This document shows positions 32,830 to 41,520 of a DNA stretch of 64,000 nucleotides, in pieces. Each line of letters starts with the position of its first letter. Position 1 is the first letter of the stretch. Source of the DNA: JANNMJ01 sp031425525 (GTDB lineage: Bacteria; Bacteroidota; Bacteroidia; Cytophagales; Hymenobacteraceae). Where the stretch lies: the NCBI GenBank assembly GCA_031425525.1, contig JANPJM010000078.1, forward strand, positions 182,589 to 246,588, given 5' to 3'. Below the pieces are notes generated by a model. It did not search any database. It was not told the DNA's origin and was given only the letters and a program-made list of their open reading frames with translations. Both the position numbers and the translations under genes were made by a program.

Positions 32830-34107
32830 CTACCCGATCTGCCCAAACCCGCAATAGCTGTGCAGCACCTGGGGCAGCCGCACGGTACCATCGGCCTGTT
32901 GGTTGTTCTCCAGCAATGCGGCCACGATGCGTGGCAGCGCCAGTGCCGAGCCGTTGAGCGTGTGCAGAAGCTGCGTTTTGCCCCCTTCTGCCTTGTAGCG
33001 CAGTTTCAGGCGGTTGGCCTGATACGTCTCGAAGTTCGAGGCCGACGATACTTCCAGCCACCGCCCCTGTGCCGCCGACCACACTTCGAGGTCGTAGGTG
33101 AGGGCCGAGGTGAAACTCATATCGCCGCTGCACAGGCGCAGCACACGGTACGGTAATTCCAGCTTCTGAAGTAAGCCTTCGATGTGGGCGAGCATTTCTT
33201 CCAGAATCGCATACGACGTTTCGGGCGCCGAAATTTGCACGATTTCTACCTTGTCGAACTGGTGCAATCGGTTCAGGCCGCGCACGTCGGCGCCCCACGA
33301 CCCGGCTTCGCGGCGGAAACAGGGCGTGTACCCGGCATTTTTGATCGGCAGTTTTTCGGGCGCGATGATCTCGTCGCGGTAGAGGTTCGTGATCGGCACC
33401 TCGGCCGTCGGGATCAGGTACAGATTATCCTGCCGGTCGTGGTACATCTGGCCGTCTTTGTCGGGCAGTTGGCCGGTGCCGTAGCCGCTGGCCTCATTGA
33501 CCAAAATCGGCGGCTGAATCTCGTCGTACCCGGCGGCGCGGGCCTCGTCGAGAAAGAAATTGATGAGTGCCCGTTGCAGCCGTGCGCCCTGGTTTTTGTA
33601 CACCGGAAAGCCCGCGCCGGTAATTTTATTCCCCAGCTCAAAATCGATGATGTCGAGCCGCTTGATGATTTCCCAATGCGGCTGCGCACCTGCGGGCAGC
33701 ACCGGAAGGGCACCTACTTCGCGCACTACTTCATTTTCCTGCGCGGTACGGCCTTCCGGCACCGAGGCGTGCGGCAAGTTCGGGAGTTTAACGAGCGCTT
33801 GGTGGAGGCGCGCTTCCACATCATCGAGCGAGGCTTTGAGCGTGGCGCCGCCCGTTTTACGCTCGGCGGCTTCGGCTTTCAATACCTCGGCTTCGGCGGC
33901 GCGTTTTTGCTGCATTAGCGGACCGATTTCGCGCGCCAGGGCATTCTGGCGCGCCAGATTTTCGTCGAGCGCGGTTTGGGTGGCGCGGCGCTGCTGGTCG
34001 AGGGCCACGATAGCGGTGACAGCCTGTTCGGGTTCAGCGACGAATTTTTTGCGGAGCCCGGCGATTACCAGTTCGGGTTGGTCGCGGAGGAGGGGCAGTT
34101 GAAGCAT
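32830..34107 (-). CDS. serS: Seryl-tRNA synthetase
   Basis: The 425-residue class II synthetase charges tRNA-Ser. The N-terminal antiparallel coiled coil runs to about residue 105 (RRATQTALDENLARQNALAREIG shortened). Motif 2 is FRREAGSWGADVRGLNRLHQF and motif 3 is SGSALALPRIVAALLEN; LEVSSASNFETYQANRLKLRY is also diagnostic. I chose the ATG at 34107 (MLQLPLLRDQPEL), the normal start; the frame continues to 34233 without a family match. A TATTTTTG box lies about 100 bp upstream. Confidence 0.97.
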   Translation of the reverse strand: MLQLPLLRDQPELVIAGLRKKFVAEPEQAVTAIVALDQQRRATQTALDENLARQNALAREIGPLMQQKRAAEAEVLKAEAAERKTGGATLKASLDDVEARLHQALVKLPNLPHASVPEGRTAQENEVVREVGALPVLPAGAQPHWEIIKRLDIIDFELGNKITGAGFPVYKNQGARLQRALINFFLDEARAAGYDEIQPPILVNEASGYGTGQLPDKDGQMYHDRQDNLYLIPTAEVPITNLYRDEIIAPEKLPIKNAGYTPCFRREAGSWGADVRGLNRLHQFDKVEIVQISAPETSYAILEEMLAHIEGLLQKLELPYRVLRLCSGDMSFTSALTYDLEVWSAAQGRWLEVSSASNFETYQANRLKLRYKAEGGKTQLLHTLNGSALALPRIVAALLENNQQADGTVRLPQVLHSYCGFGQIG

Positions 34108-34205
34108 CAGGAGCGAAATCAGGGGAGGAGGGAAGCGGCCGGTGCGGCAACGCACGCCGATAACGATATCTCTCGGCGCGGCAGCAGCACGGCCGAACGG
34201 CGGGG

Positions 34206-34213
34206 CAAAAATA
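34206..34213 (-). promoter_or_regulatory. Bacteroidota -7 type box for serS
   Basis: It reads TATTTTTG on the minus strand and implies a leader of about 95 nt. Confidence 0.5.
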
Positions 34214-34575
34214 GGCTGAACGCGTGGCGCCACGGAACAAGCGCCGCCCGCCGGGCAACTTTTTGGCCGCTGCCGCGTGTAGCAGACAAGACGGGCGCCG
34301 TCTGCCGCGTATCATTGTAGCCGGAAGTCGTCAGGGGCCGGCCGGTAGCACGCTGCCGCAGCCGCTCACCGAATTCCCCGGCCGCTTGGCGGCTGGTGCC
34401 GCTTGCGGGCGGTTTCCCACTTGTTTCCCTCGTTTGTTTTGTTGCGTAGCCTCCGGCTGCTTCCCTTCGCTTCGGCGTAACCGGGCGGTAGCACGTTCGT
34501 CGGGTTTTCCGCCCGCCTTGCCGGCCACTGCCTAAGTGCCTTCTCGTTTTCCGTTTTTCCCCTCGCCTCGCTGGT
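34214..34575. other. Non-coding gap between serS and rho
   Basis: About 360 bp separate the serS promoter box and the rho ATG. Frames present here show no family resemblance and cover both strands in low-complexity Arg/Pro/Ala sequence. It should hold the rho promoter and leader. Rho genes are often autoregulated through the leader, but no specific structure could be established. Confidence 0.5.
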
Positions 34576-36834
34576 ATGTATACCATTGATGAGCTGAAAG
34601 AGCGCCTGCTCGTCGATCTCAAAGAGATTGCCCAGGGGCTCGCCATTCCGAACTTCCGGAAGCTGGCTAAGCAAGACCTTATTTATCGCATTCTCGACCA
34701 ACAGGCCGTTACGCCCCCCGAGAAGCTGCCGGCTAAGAAAGCCGCTCCTGCCCGCGCTGAAGCTCCGGCCGAACCCACGTCCCAACCCGACCCGGTGCGC
34801 CCTGAACCGGTAGCCGCGCCCGCGCCGCCCGCCGTAGAGGTTGCGTCGGCGCCGGTTGCTGCTACTGGGGTGGCGGAAGAAAAACCCGTGCGACCCGTCA
34901 AGGTGATTATGCGCCCCGGCGATCTGCCCGTGCCTAATGGGCGCCGCGAGCCGCTGCCTCCCCGTGAGCCGCGCGAACCGCGCACTGACGCACCCCGGCC
35001 AGATGTTGTGCGCGTGGAGCTCCGCGACGACGCCCCGCGTGAGCCCCGTGCCGAGCGCGAGCCGCGCGACCAAAACCAGCCGCGTGCCGAGCAGTCCCGT
35101 GAGAATCGGGGAGAGAATCCGGGAGAGGGCAGGAGCGAAAACCGCGACCAGCGCCCACCCCGCGAAGACCAACCCCGCCGCGATGCCAACCAGCCCCGCG
35201 CCGAACGCGACCCCAACCAACCCCGTCCGGAACGCCTCGACCGCCCCGAGCGTGAGCCACGCGACCCCAACCAGCCGCGCCCGGAGCGAACCGAACGGAC
35301 TGATCGCCCTGAACGCGATAATCGCGGCGAAAACCGCGAGCAGCGTCCGCCCCGCGATGAGCAACAGCCCCGCCGCGACCCCAATCAGCCGCGTGCCGAG
35401 CGGACTGACCGCGAGCCGCGTGACCTCAACCAGCCGCGCCCGGAACGCACTGACCGCCCAGAGCGCCTCGACCGCGACCAACGACTCCCGCGCGACCCCA
35501 ACCAGCCGCGCGCCGAAGGCCGCGAATTCCGCGACCAACGCCCCGAACGGCCGGAGCGCGAACCGCGCGATCCCAACCAGCCCCGCCCAGAGCGCTCAGA
35601 CCGGCCGGAACGTACCGACCGTCCTGACCGCCAGGAGGCTATCGGCGTGGGTAACCGCGACGGCAACCCGCCGCGCCGCCAGAACCTGCCGGCGGCCAAC
35701 AACTACAACTTCCGCGAGTTCGACGGGCTTCTAGAAGCCGAGGGCACGCTCGAGGTGATGCCCGACGGCCACGGGTTTCTGCGCTCGACGGCTTACAACT
35801 ACATGGCCTCGCCGGATGACGTGTATGTGGCGCCCGCGCAGATCAAGAGCTACGCGTTGTTGCCCGGCGACACCGTCACGGGCTACATTCGGCCGCCGCG
35901 CGAGCAGGAGAAGTATTTTGTGTTGCTCCGCGCCGAGCGCATCAACGGCCGCACGCCCGAGCAACTCAAAGACCGCATTCCGTTCGCCAATCTCACGCCG
36001 CTCTTCGCCGAAGAGCGCCTGAACCTCACGACCAAATCGTCGCAGCTTTCGACTCGTATCCTCGACCTGTTTGCGCCCATCGGCAAAGGCCAGCGCGGGC
36101 TGATCGTGGCGCAGCCGAAAACCGGTAAAACGGTGCTGCTACAGGAGATCGCGAATGCCATTTCCGAAAACCATCCAGAGGTCTACCTCATCATTCTGCT
36201 GATTGATGAGCGGCCGGAGGAAGTGACCGACATGCAGCGCTCGGTGAAAGCCGAAGTGCTGTCGAGCACCTTCGACGAAACCCCGGACCGGCACGTCAAA
36301 ATCGCGCAGATGGCCATCGATAAGGCCCGGCGCCTGGTCGAGTGCGGCCACGATGTAGTGATCATGCTCGACTCGATTACACGGCTGGCGCGCGCCTACA
36401 ACTCGGTGCAGCCCGGCAATGGCGCCATTATGTCGGGCGGGCTGTATACCAACGCGTTGCACAAGCCGAAGCGCTTTTTCGGCGCGGCCCGTAACGTCGA
36501 AAACGGCGGTTCGCTCACGATCATCGCCACGGCGCTCATCGAAACCGGCTCGCGGATGGATGAGGTGATTTTTGAGGAATTCAAAGGCACCGGCAATATG
36601 GAGTTGCAGCTCGACCGCAAGCTCGCCAACAAGCGCATCTTCCCGGCCATCGACGTACCCGCGTCGGGCACCCGCCGCGAAGACCTGCTGATGGGGCCGG
36701 AAGAGCTGGCGCGCGTCTGGATGCTCCGCAAGTATATGGCCGACATGACGGCTACCGAAGCGATGGACTTCCTGAAAGACCGCCTCGCCGGCACGCGCTC
36801 GAACCTGGAGTTTCTGGCGTCGATGAATACCTAG
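34576..36834 (+). CDS. rho: Transcription termination factor Rho with large disordered insertion
   Basis: The 752-residue protein is a Rho helicase, which ends transcription by translocating along RNA. Residues 1-40 match the N-terminal helical domain (MYTIDELKERLLVDLKEIAQG). From about 60 to 375 the sequence is disordered, with imperfect repeats of the type RDPNQPRPERTDRPERE. The RNA-binding core starts at 376 (FREFDGLLEAEGTLEVMPDGHGFLRS shortened), the Walker A is QPKTGKT at 514-520 and Walker B is HDVVIMLDSITRLARAYN. A bidirectional-type hairpin terminator follows. In gut Bacteroides a similar but different Rho insertion promotes phase separation; the same could apply here. Confidence 0.96.
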   Translation: MYTIDELKERLLVDLKEIAQGLAIPNFRKLAKQDLIYRILDQQAVTPPEKLPAKKAAPARAEAPAEPTSQPDPVRPEPVAAPAPPAVEVASAPVAATGVAEEKPVRPVKVIMRPGDLPVPNGRREPLPPREPREPRTDAPRPDVVRVELRDDAPREPRAEREPRDQNQPRAEQSRENRGENPGEGRSENRDQRPPREDQPRRDANQPRAERDPNQPRPERLDRPEREPRDPNQPRPERTERTDRPERDNRGENREQRPPRDEQQPRRDPNQPRAERTDREPRDLNQPRPERTDRPERLDRDQRLPRDPNQPRAEGREFRDQRPERPEREPRDPNQPRPERSDRPERTDRPDRQEAIGVGNRDGNPPRRQNLPAANNYNFREFDGLLEAEGTLEVMPDGHGFLRSTAYNYMASPDDVYVAPAQIKSYALLPGDTVTGYIRPPREQEKYFVLLRAERINGRTPEQLKDRIPFANLTPLFAEERLNLTTKSSQLSTRILDLFAPIGKGQRGLIVAQPKTGKTVLLQEIANAISENHPEVYLIILLIDERPEEVTDMQRSVKAEVLSSTFDETPDRHVKIAQMAIDKARRLVECGHDVVIMLDSITRLARAYNSVQPGNGAIMSGGLYTNALHKPKRFFGAARNVENGGSLTIIATALIETGSRMDEVIFEEFKGTGNMELQLDRKLANKRIFPAIDVPASGTRREDLLMGPEELARVWMLRKYMADMTATEAMDFLKDRLAGTRSNLEFLASMNT
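35170..35640 (+). repeat. In-gene repeats coding the Arg/Pro/Asn/Glu-rich Rho insertion
   Basis: Imperfect units encode combinations of DPNQPR, RPER and DRPERE. At DNA level the phrase CGCGACCCCAACCAGCCGCG recurs. The units vary in length, so this is a degenerate coding repeat and not a simple tandem array. Confidence 0.8.
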
Positions 36835-36855
36835 GCGATTCAATGGCAACGTTCG

Positions 36856-36908
36856 GGCCGACCAGGCCATCTGCTTTTCAGGAGCCGATGGCCCGGTCGG
36901 CCTTTTTT
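36856..36908 (+). terminator. Terminator after rho
   Basis: GGCCGACC..GGCCATC pairs with GATGGCC..GGTCGGCC across one mismatch and is followed by six T residues. Confidence 0.8.
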
Positions 36909-36935
36909 CCGTACATTGCTTTCGCTTAGCCCTAA

Positions 36936-37017
36936 TGTAGTGCGGACTTCAGTCCGTCGTTTACTGGCGAACTGTCCTGCTCATCTCATCAAATGGCGGA
37001 CTGAAGTCCGCGCTACA
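36936..37017. repeat. Dispersed inverted repeat, family R1, copy b
   Basis: The ends read TGTAGTGCGGACTTCAGTCC and GGACTGAAGTCCGCGCTACA. The inner sequence begins TCGTTTACTGGC as in copy a. It lies between the rho terminator and the first T9SS cargo gene, 14 bp before that ATG. Confidence 0.88.
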
Positions 37018-37031
37018 GCCTTTTCCGCCCG

Positions 37032-39062
37032 ATGAAACACATTTTCTGCTTTTCGCTTCGGGTCGGCGCGTGCCTGGCCGCGCTGCTGACCGTAGACAGT
37101 GCCCGCGCGCAGGGCTGGAACTGGACGGCCAATTTGCTGGTGCCACCCAACAATCACGGCGCGCGCGCGACCACCGTTGCCCTCGATGACGCCGGTAACT
37201 CGCTGGTAGCGGGGATGTTTCGCGATACGTTGCGGTGCGGCGCCACGACTCTCGTCAGCGCCGGGCGGACGGACATATTCGCCGGAAAAATTTCGCCTAC
37301 GGGTCAGTGGCTGTGGGTGGTATCGATGGGCGGCGCCGACCTCGATTCGGTGTCGGCCGTAGCCGCTACCCCCACGGGTGGCTTGGTACTGACTGGTACC
37401 GTACCTGGAAACACGCCGGTAGGCCCGACCGTGGTGCCCGGCGACCCTAGCCGCCTGACGATGTTCGTCGCGCAGTTATCGGCTACAGGCCAATGGCAGT
37501 GGGTAGTCGCGCCAACCGCCAACGGTAACATTGCCAATGCGTTGCATAGCGGTGGACTGGCCACCGATGCCGCCGGCCGCGTGTGGGTAAGCGGGCAGCA
37601 GTATGGTTTTGGGGGTGGGCCAGCGGCGTTCACTTTCGGTGGGCAAACCTTGCCTGCGACTACCAACAGGTACATCTCGTCGTTCGTGGCGTGCCTTTCC
37701 CCTACCGGGCAATGGCAATGGGTGAACACGCCGGCGGGCGCACAAGGGAATTCGATGATCGGTCAGTTGGCTGTCGATGCCGCACATGACGCGCTTTTCG
37801 TGGGCGGCAACGAAGGGGAGCCATATCCGGCGTGCCCTACCGAGTTCGGGATGCCGCACGGGTTTGTGGGGCGGATGGCTGCCACCACCGGCGGCGCGTG
37901 GCAGTGGGTGCAAGCGGATCAGTCGGTGTACTACGACACGCTTGGCACTACTCCAGGCGGGATGAGTTACTTCGCCTCAACGGATTACAGCAACTCACAG
38001 GTGCTGGCCTTAGTGACCGACGGTGCCGGACGAGTGTTCGTGGGCGGCCAGTACGCCGGACACGCCGGGCTGGGCGGGCAACCGGCAGCCGCTGCGCTGT
38101 CATGGGGTTCGTCGGAGATGTACGTTAATGCCCTTGACGCCGCCACCGGCGCGCGGCAATGGAGCCGAGGCACGACCACCCACAACAGCCCCGGTGCGTG
38201 GTTTGCGGGCTTGGTGCTGGCGCCCGGCGGCGATGTGACGTTGCTCGCCAACTGTTTCTATATGGGGTTTTGTGGCAACGGTTCGCAACCGCCGCCGCCG
38301 ACCATCGAATTTGGCGACAGCAGCGATAGCAGCACCCACGCCACGCCGAATTTCGGCTTCGCTGCGATGCTGGCGCGGTATGCCGGTGCCACCGGCCAAT
38401 GCCGGTGGGTACAACAAGTAGCTGCCGAGGTGACAGCGGCTGCCTCCGTTGGGGGCGAGCGCCTGGTAGTGGCGAGCGGATACGTGGAAACCGACGCGTT
38501 CGGCCCCGGTACCGCCACTGGTCTAACGGGGTTTTACGTGACCGGCGTAATTGCGTCCTTAGACGAAGCCGCCCCGCTGGTGCGCGCGCTTTCGGCCACC
38601 GCAGTACTACCCGGTGCCACCGTGACGGTAACTGGCGCCAATTTCACGGGCGCCACCCAAGTGCTGATTGGTAACATATCGGTGCCGTTCACGGTGGTAA
38701 ATGCTACCACTATCGTACTCACGATTCCGCAGAACTTACTGTTCTTGAACGGGAATGTGGTAGTGGTGGGGCCGGCCGGTACCGGCGTGGGCCCGTATTT
38801 CGAGACCCTCCCGCTCCCGAATGGGCTTGCGGCTGATGCCGACGCTGCCCGCCTGACCCTGTGGCCTAATCCCGCGCACGACCTTGCGCGGCTGACCCTC
38901 GGCGCTACGCCCACCGACGTAACCATTCTCGATGGCGTGGGCCGGGTGGTGCGCACGATCCCGAACGCGCGCGGCACCGTCGCGCTGCCGCTCGCCGACT
39001 TACCGGCCGGTACGTACACGGTGCGGGCTGGGGCACGGGTGGCGCGGCTCGTGCGGCAATAG
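37032..39062 (+). CDS. T9SS-secreted repeat protein with IPT/TIG domain (paralog 1)
   Basis: The 676-residue protein has a signal peptide (cleavage near ARAQ). Its body carries repeated motifs GQWQWV and DAAGNxYVxG of the SBBP/beta-propeller type. An IPT/TIG-like domain follows (PGATVTVTGANFTGATQVLIG). The end is a type A T9SS sorting domain: LTLWPNPAHDLARLTLG, then LDGVGRVVRTIPNARG and LPAGTYTVRAG. It should be exported across the outer membrane and anchored or released. Binding target unknown. The next gene but one (39481) is its paralog; the sorting domains are nearly identical. Confidence 0.85.
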   Translation: MKHIFCFSLRVGACLAALLTVDSARAQGWNWTANLLVPPNNHGARATTVALDDAGNSLVAGMFRDTLRCGATTLVSAGRTDIFAGKISPTGQWLWVVSMGGADLDSVSAVAATPTGGLVLTGTVPGNTPVGPTVVPGDPSRLTMFVAQLSATGQWQWVVAPTANGNIANALHSGGLATDAAGRVWVSGQQYGFGGGPAAFTFGGQTLPATTNRYISSFVACLSPTGQWQWVNTPAGAQGNSMIGQLAVDAAHDALFVGGNEGEPYPACPTEFGMPHGFVGRMAATTGGAWQWVQADQSVYYDTLGTTPGGMSYFASTDYSNSQVLALVTDGAGRVFVGGQYAGHAGLGGQPAAAALSWGSSEMYVNALDAATGARQWSRGTTTHNSPGAWFAGLVLAPGGDVTLLANCFYMGFCGNGSQPPPPTIEFGDSSDSSTHATPNFGFAAMLARYAGATGQCRWVQQVAAEVTAAASVGGERLVVASGYVETDAFGPGTATGLTGFYVTGVIASLDEAAPLVRALSATAVLPGATVTVTGANFTGATQVLIGNISVPFTVVNATTIVLTIPQNLLFLNGNVVVVGPAGTGVGPYFETLPLPNGLAADADAARLTLWPNPAHDLARLTLGATPTDVTILDGVGRVVRTIPNARGTVALPLADLPAGTYTVRAGARVARLVRQ

Positions 39063-39111
39063 CCGTCCGTCGAGTTGGACCTGAGGCGCTGAAGCACGAG
39101 GCAGTTGCTCG

Positions 39112-39235
39112 GTTTTACGCTTGACTTTCACCCACTCGACTCTTCCCTCGCATCCGATTTTGTAGATTCCATTTTGCGCCGCGTCTTCCTGCTGGAGGGC
39201 GCGGCGCTGGTGTTTGGCGCGGCTCGTGTAGAGCA
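39112..39235 (+). pseudogene. 5' fragment of a DUF2490 gene
   Basis: Bases 39168-39235 match 41572-41637, the start of the intact DUF2490 gene, with few differences: GATTCCATTTTGCGCCGCGT against GATTCCTTTTTTGCGCCGCG. The stretch 39112-39132 also matches the very start of that gene. The frame breaks off after about 40 codons. It is a remnant of a tandem duplication. Confidence 0.85.
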
Positions 39236-39244
39236 CGGCGTAAG

Positions 39245-39355
39245 TCGAAGGACTTTCTCGGCGCGGCTTGCAAGGTCGAAAACGGCGATTCGCGCACCAG
39301 TATGGCTATGACGTTCATCGAAACCGGCTCGCGGATCGACGAAGTGATTTTGAAT
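39245..39355 (+). pseudogene. Internal fragment of rho
   Basis: Read from 39245 the frame gives SKDFLGAACKVENGDSRTSM and FIETGSRIDEVI, matching PKRFFGAARNVENGGSLTII and LIETGSRMDEVI of the intact rho (36466-36572). About 110 bp align without gaps. The remainder of the rho 3' end is decayed or deleted. It sits directly after the DUF2490 fragment and before the second T9SS paralog. Confidence 0.85.
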
Positions 39356-39480
39356 ACCTCAGTGGCTCGCGTGCGTACTTGCATCAGCCGGCCAGTACGT
39401 TTTTTGGGCGGGCTGATCGGCGGTTCGTTTTTTAACGTACCTTGGTTCGCTGATAGACTAGTGCTTCAATTCCCTGTCCG
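39356..39480. other. Decayed gap before the second T9SS paralog
   Basis: No gene is visible in these 125 bp. TACCTTGG at 39439-39446 is a near match to a -7 box and could drive the paralog at 39481. Confidence 0.3.
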
Positions 39481-41493
39481 ATGAAAAATCTTTACGCTCG
39501 AATTTTTGCAGCGGCTGCTTCACTGGCCATTCCGCTGCTGACGCCGCTGGCCGCGCAGGCGCAAAACTGGCAATGGGTGGCACGCACGCACGCACGCAGC
39601 GGCGAAGCAAGGACATGTGCCACGGCCACCGACGTTGCTGGCAATACCTACGTAGTAGGGATGCTCTCGGGCGATGTCCACTTCGGCGCTCTTACGGTCA
39701 GGGGGGCAGTCGGGGGCGATGGCTTCGTGGCTAAACTCGATGTGCAAGGTCAGTGGCAATGGGTGCGCACCGTGCCTACCCCAGGTCGGGACGGGCTGGC
39801 CAGTGTGGCGGTACTCGCCTCCGGCGATGTGGTAGTGACTGGCTATATCAATAGTATCCCCGCCCCGATCATGCTTGGATCGAGTACGCTGATCGGTCCA
39901 GCGCCTGTTGACAGTTTGTGGCCGAGTACCTATACCACGTACGTCGCGCGCCTGTCGGCGGGCGGTGCGTGGCAGTGGGCTACGCAGGTCGATGCGACCT
40001 CGCACTCTGTGGGGCCGGCCAGTATCGTGGTCGATGCCGCTGATAATGCGTACGTCTGCGGTAGCTATATCGCTGATGGCGTCCTGAATTTCGGGACTGC
40101 CACGTTGCCGGGTGGCGTTGGCGAAAATCGTTCGTTCGTAGCCAGTATCAATCCGCTGGGTCAGTGGCGTTGGGCCAACAACCCGCCCGGTCCGCTCGGC
40201 GCCGGCAGTATGTACACGCTGGCTGTTGGCGCCAATACGTTGTACGCGGGCGGCGAATACATCTCGCCGCCACTGGTACCGCAGTTTAGCCCCAAAGGAT
40301 CTCATGCGGTACTGGCTGCTTTCGACCCGGCTACCGGCGCCAATCGTTGGACCCGGCGCGACACTGCCTTGGCCTACATGCCTAATCCGCGTGTGGCGAA
40401 CTATTACCTGCCTGTGGGCCGTAGCTCAATCCACCGTCTGGCGACCGATGACGCCGGTAATGCCATTATGTTGGGCCACTACTACGGCCACATCGCGTTG
40501 GAAGGCTTCGTGCTGCCGCAATCGGGTTTTGTACTCGAAGATGACTACGTCGGCACCAGCTTTCTGGCTCGTATCAACCCGCAAGGGACGGCCGTAGCGG
40601 CGCCGCTGATTGCGCGGTCGTCGTACGTCACTCTGCCTGATATATTGGCTGTTGGGACCACCGGCGATGCGATAGTCGGCGGGGAGTGGGGATGGATGCA
40701 AGGAGGCTTTTGCGGTAGTGGCAACCCCGGAGGTGGTGGCTCGTCGCCACCGTCTCCGATTATTCAGGATACCCTCTGGCTTGGCAGCCAGCGGCTGGTG
40801 GGGCAGGAGTCTGCGGGGTACGTAGCCTGGACGCAGAACGGGCAGTGGCAGGGCGGCACGCGGGCTATGGCCGTGCGCGCACTGACGACAGTAGGCAGCG
40901 GCGGCGAATTCGTGGCGGCCGGCGATCTGCTGACCGATATGGTACTCGGCGCGGCCTCTCTCACGCTCGACTCGCTGCAACAAGTGGTGGTGGCGCGGTT
41001 CAACCCGGCCGCGCCCGTGCTGACGGCTGTGTCTAGCCCAGGCGGGCTGGTAGGTACTGCCCTGACACTCACCGGTACCAATTTCACGGGTGCCACGCAA
41101 GTGCTGTTCAATGGGGTGACGGCGACGTTTACCGTCGTCAACGGCACCACCATCACGGTTACGGTGCCGGTGGGTGCCACGACAGGCCTCATCACGGTGC
41201 TGACGCCGCAGGGCGGGGCTTCGTCGCCGCAGGTGTTTCAAGTGGGCAGTCCCTTGGGCCTGTCGGCCGACGTGGCAACGCGCCTGGCGCTGTGGCCGAA
41301 CCCGGCGCACGACCTCGCGCGGCTGACCATCGGCGAGACCGCCACCGACGTAACTCTCCTCGACGGCGTGGGACGGGTGGTGCGCACGATACCGAACGCG
41401 CGCGGCACGGTTGCGCTGCCGCTCGCCGACTTGCCGGCCGGTACCTACACCGTGCGGGCGGGGGCGCGGGTGGCGCGGCTGATTCGGCAATAA
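39481..41493 (+). CDS. T9SS-secreted repeat protein with IPT/TIG domain (paralog 2)
   Basis: The 670-residue protein has the same order as its paralog at 37032: signal peptide (cleavage near AQAQ), repeated motifs of the type GQWQWVRT and DVAGNTYVVG, an IPT/TIG-like domain (GTALTLTGTNFTGATQVLFNG) and a T9SS type A domain (LALWPNPAHDLARLTIG). The N-terminal bodies have diverged strongly, while the sorting domains are almost the same. It arose by tandem duplication of a rho 3'-cargo-DUF2490 5' segment, judging by the fragments upstream. Its ligand is unknown. Confidence 0.85.
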   Translation: MKNLYARIFAAAASLAIPLLTPLAAQAQNWQWVARTHARSGEARTCATATDVAGNTYVVGMLSGDVHFGALTVRGAVGGDGFVAKLDVQGQWQWVRTVPTPGRDGLASVAVLASGDVVVTGYINSIPAPIMLGSSTLIGPAPVDSLWPSTYTTYVARLSAGGAWQWATQVDATSHSVGPASIVVDAADNAYVCGSYIADGVLNFGTATLPGGVGENRSFVASINPLGQWRWANNPPGPLGAGSMYTLAVGANTLYAGGEYISPPLVPQFSPKGSHAVLAAFDPATGANRWTRRDTALAYMPNPRVANYYLPVGRSSIHRLATDDAGNAIMLGHYYGHIALEGFVLPQSGFVLEDDYVGTSFLARINPQGTAVAAPLIARSSYVTLPDILAVGTTGDAIVGGEWGWMQGGFCGSGNPGGGGSSPPSPIIQDTLWLGSQRLVGQESAGYVAWTQNGQWQGGTRAMAVRALTTVGSGGEFVAAGDLLTDMVLGAASLTLDSLQQVVVARFNPAAPVLTAVSSPGGLVGTALTLTGTNFTGATQVLFNGVTATFTVVNGTTITVTVPVGATTGLITVLTPQGGASSPQVFQVGSPLGLSADVATRLALWPNPAHDLARLTIGETATDVTLLDGVGRVVRTIPNARGTVALPLADLPAGTYTVRAGARVARLIRQ

Positions 41494-41520
41494 AGCATTG
41501 GAAGGCGTAAGGCATCAAAG

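Noticed and set aside
34224..34535. 103-residue plus-strand frame before rho
   Set aside because: Composition is Arg/Pro/Ala-rich and lacks any motif; it probably reflects GC-rich leader sequence.
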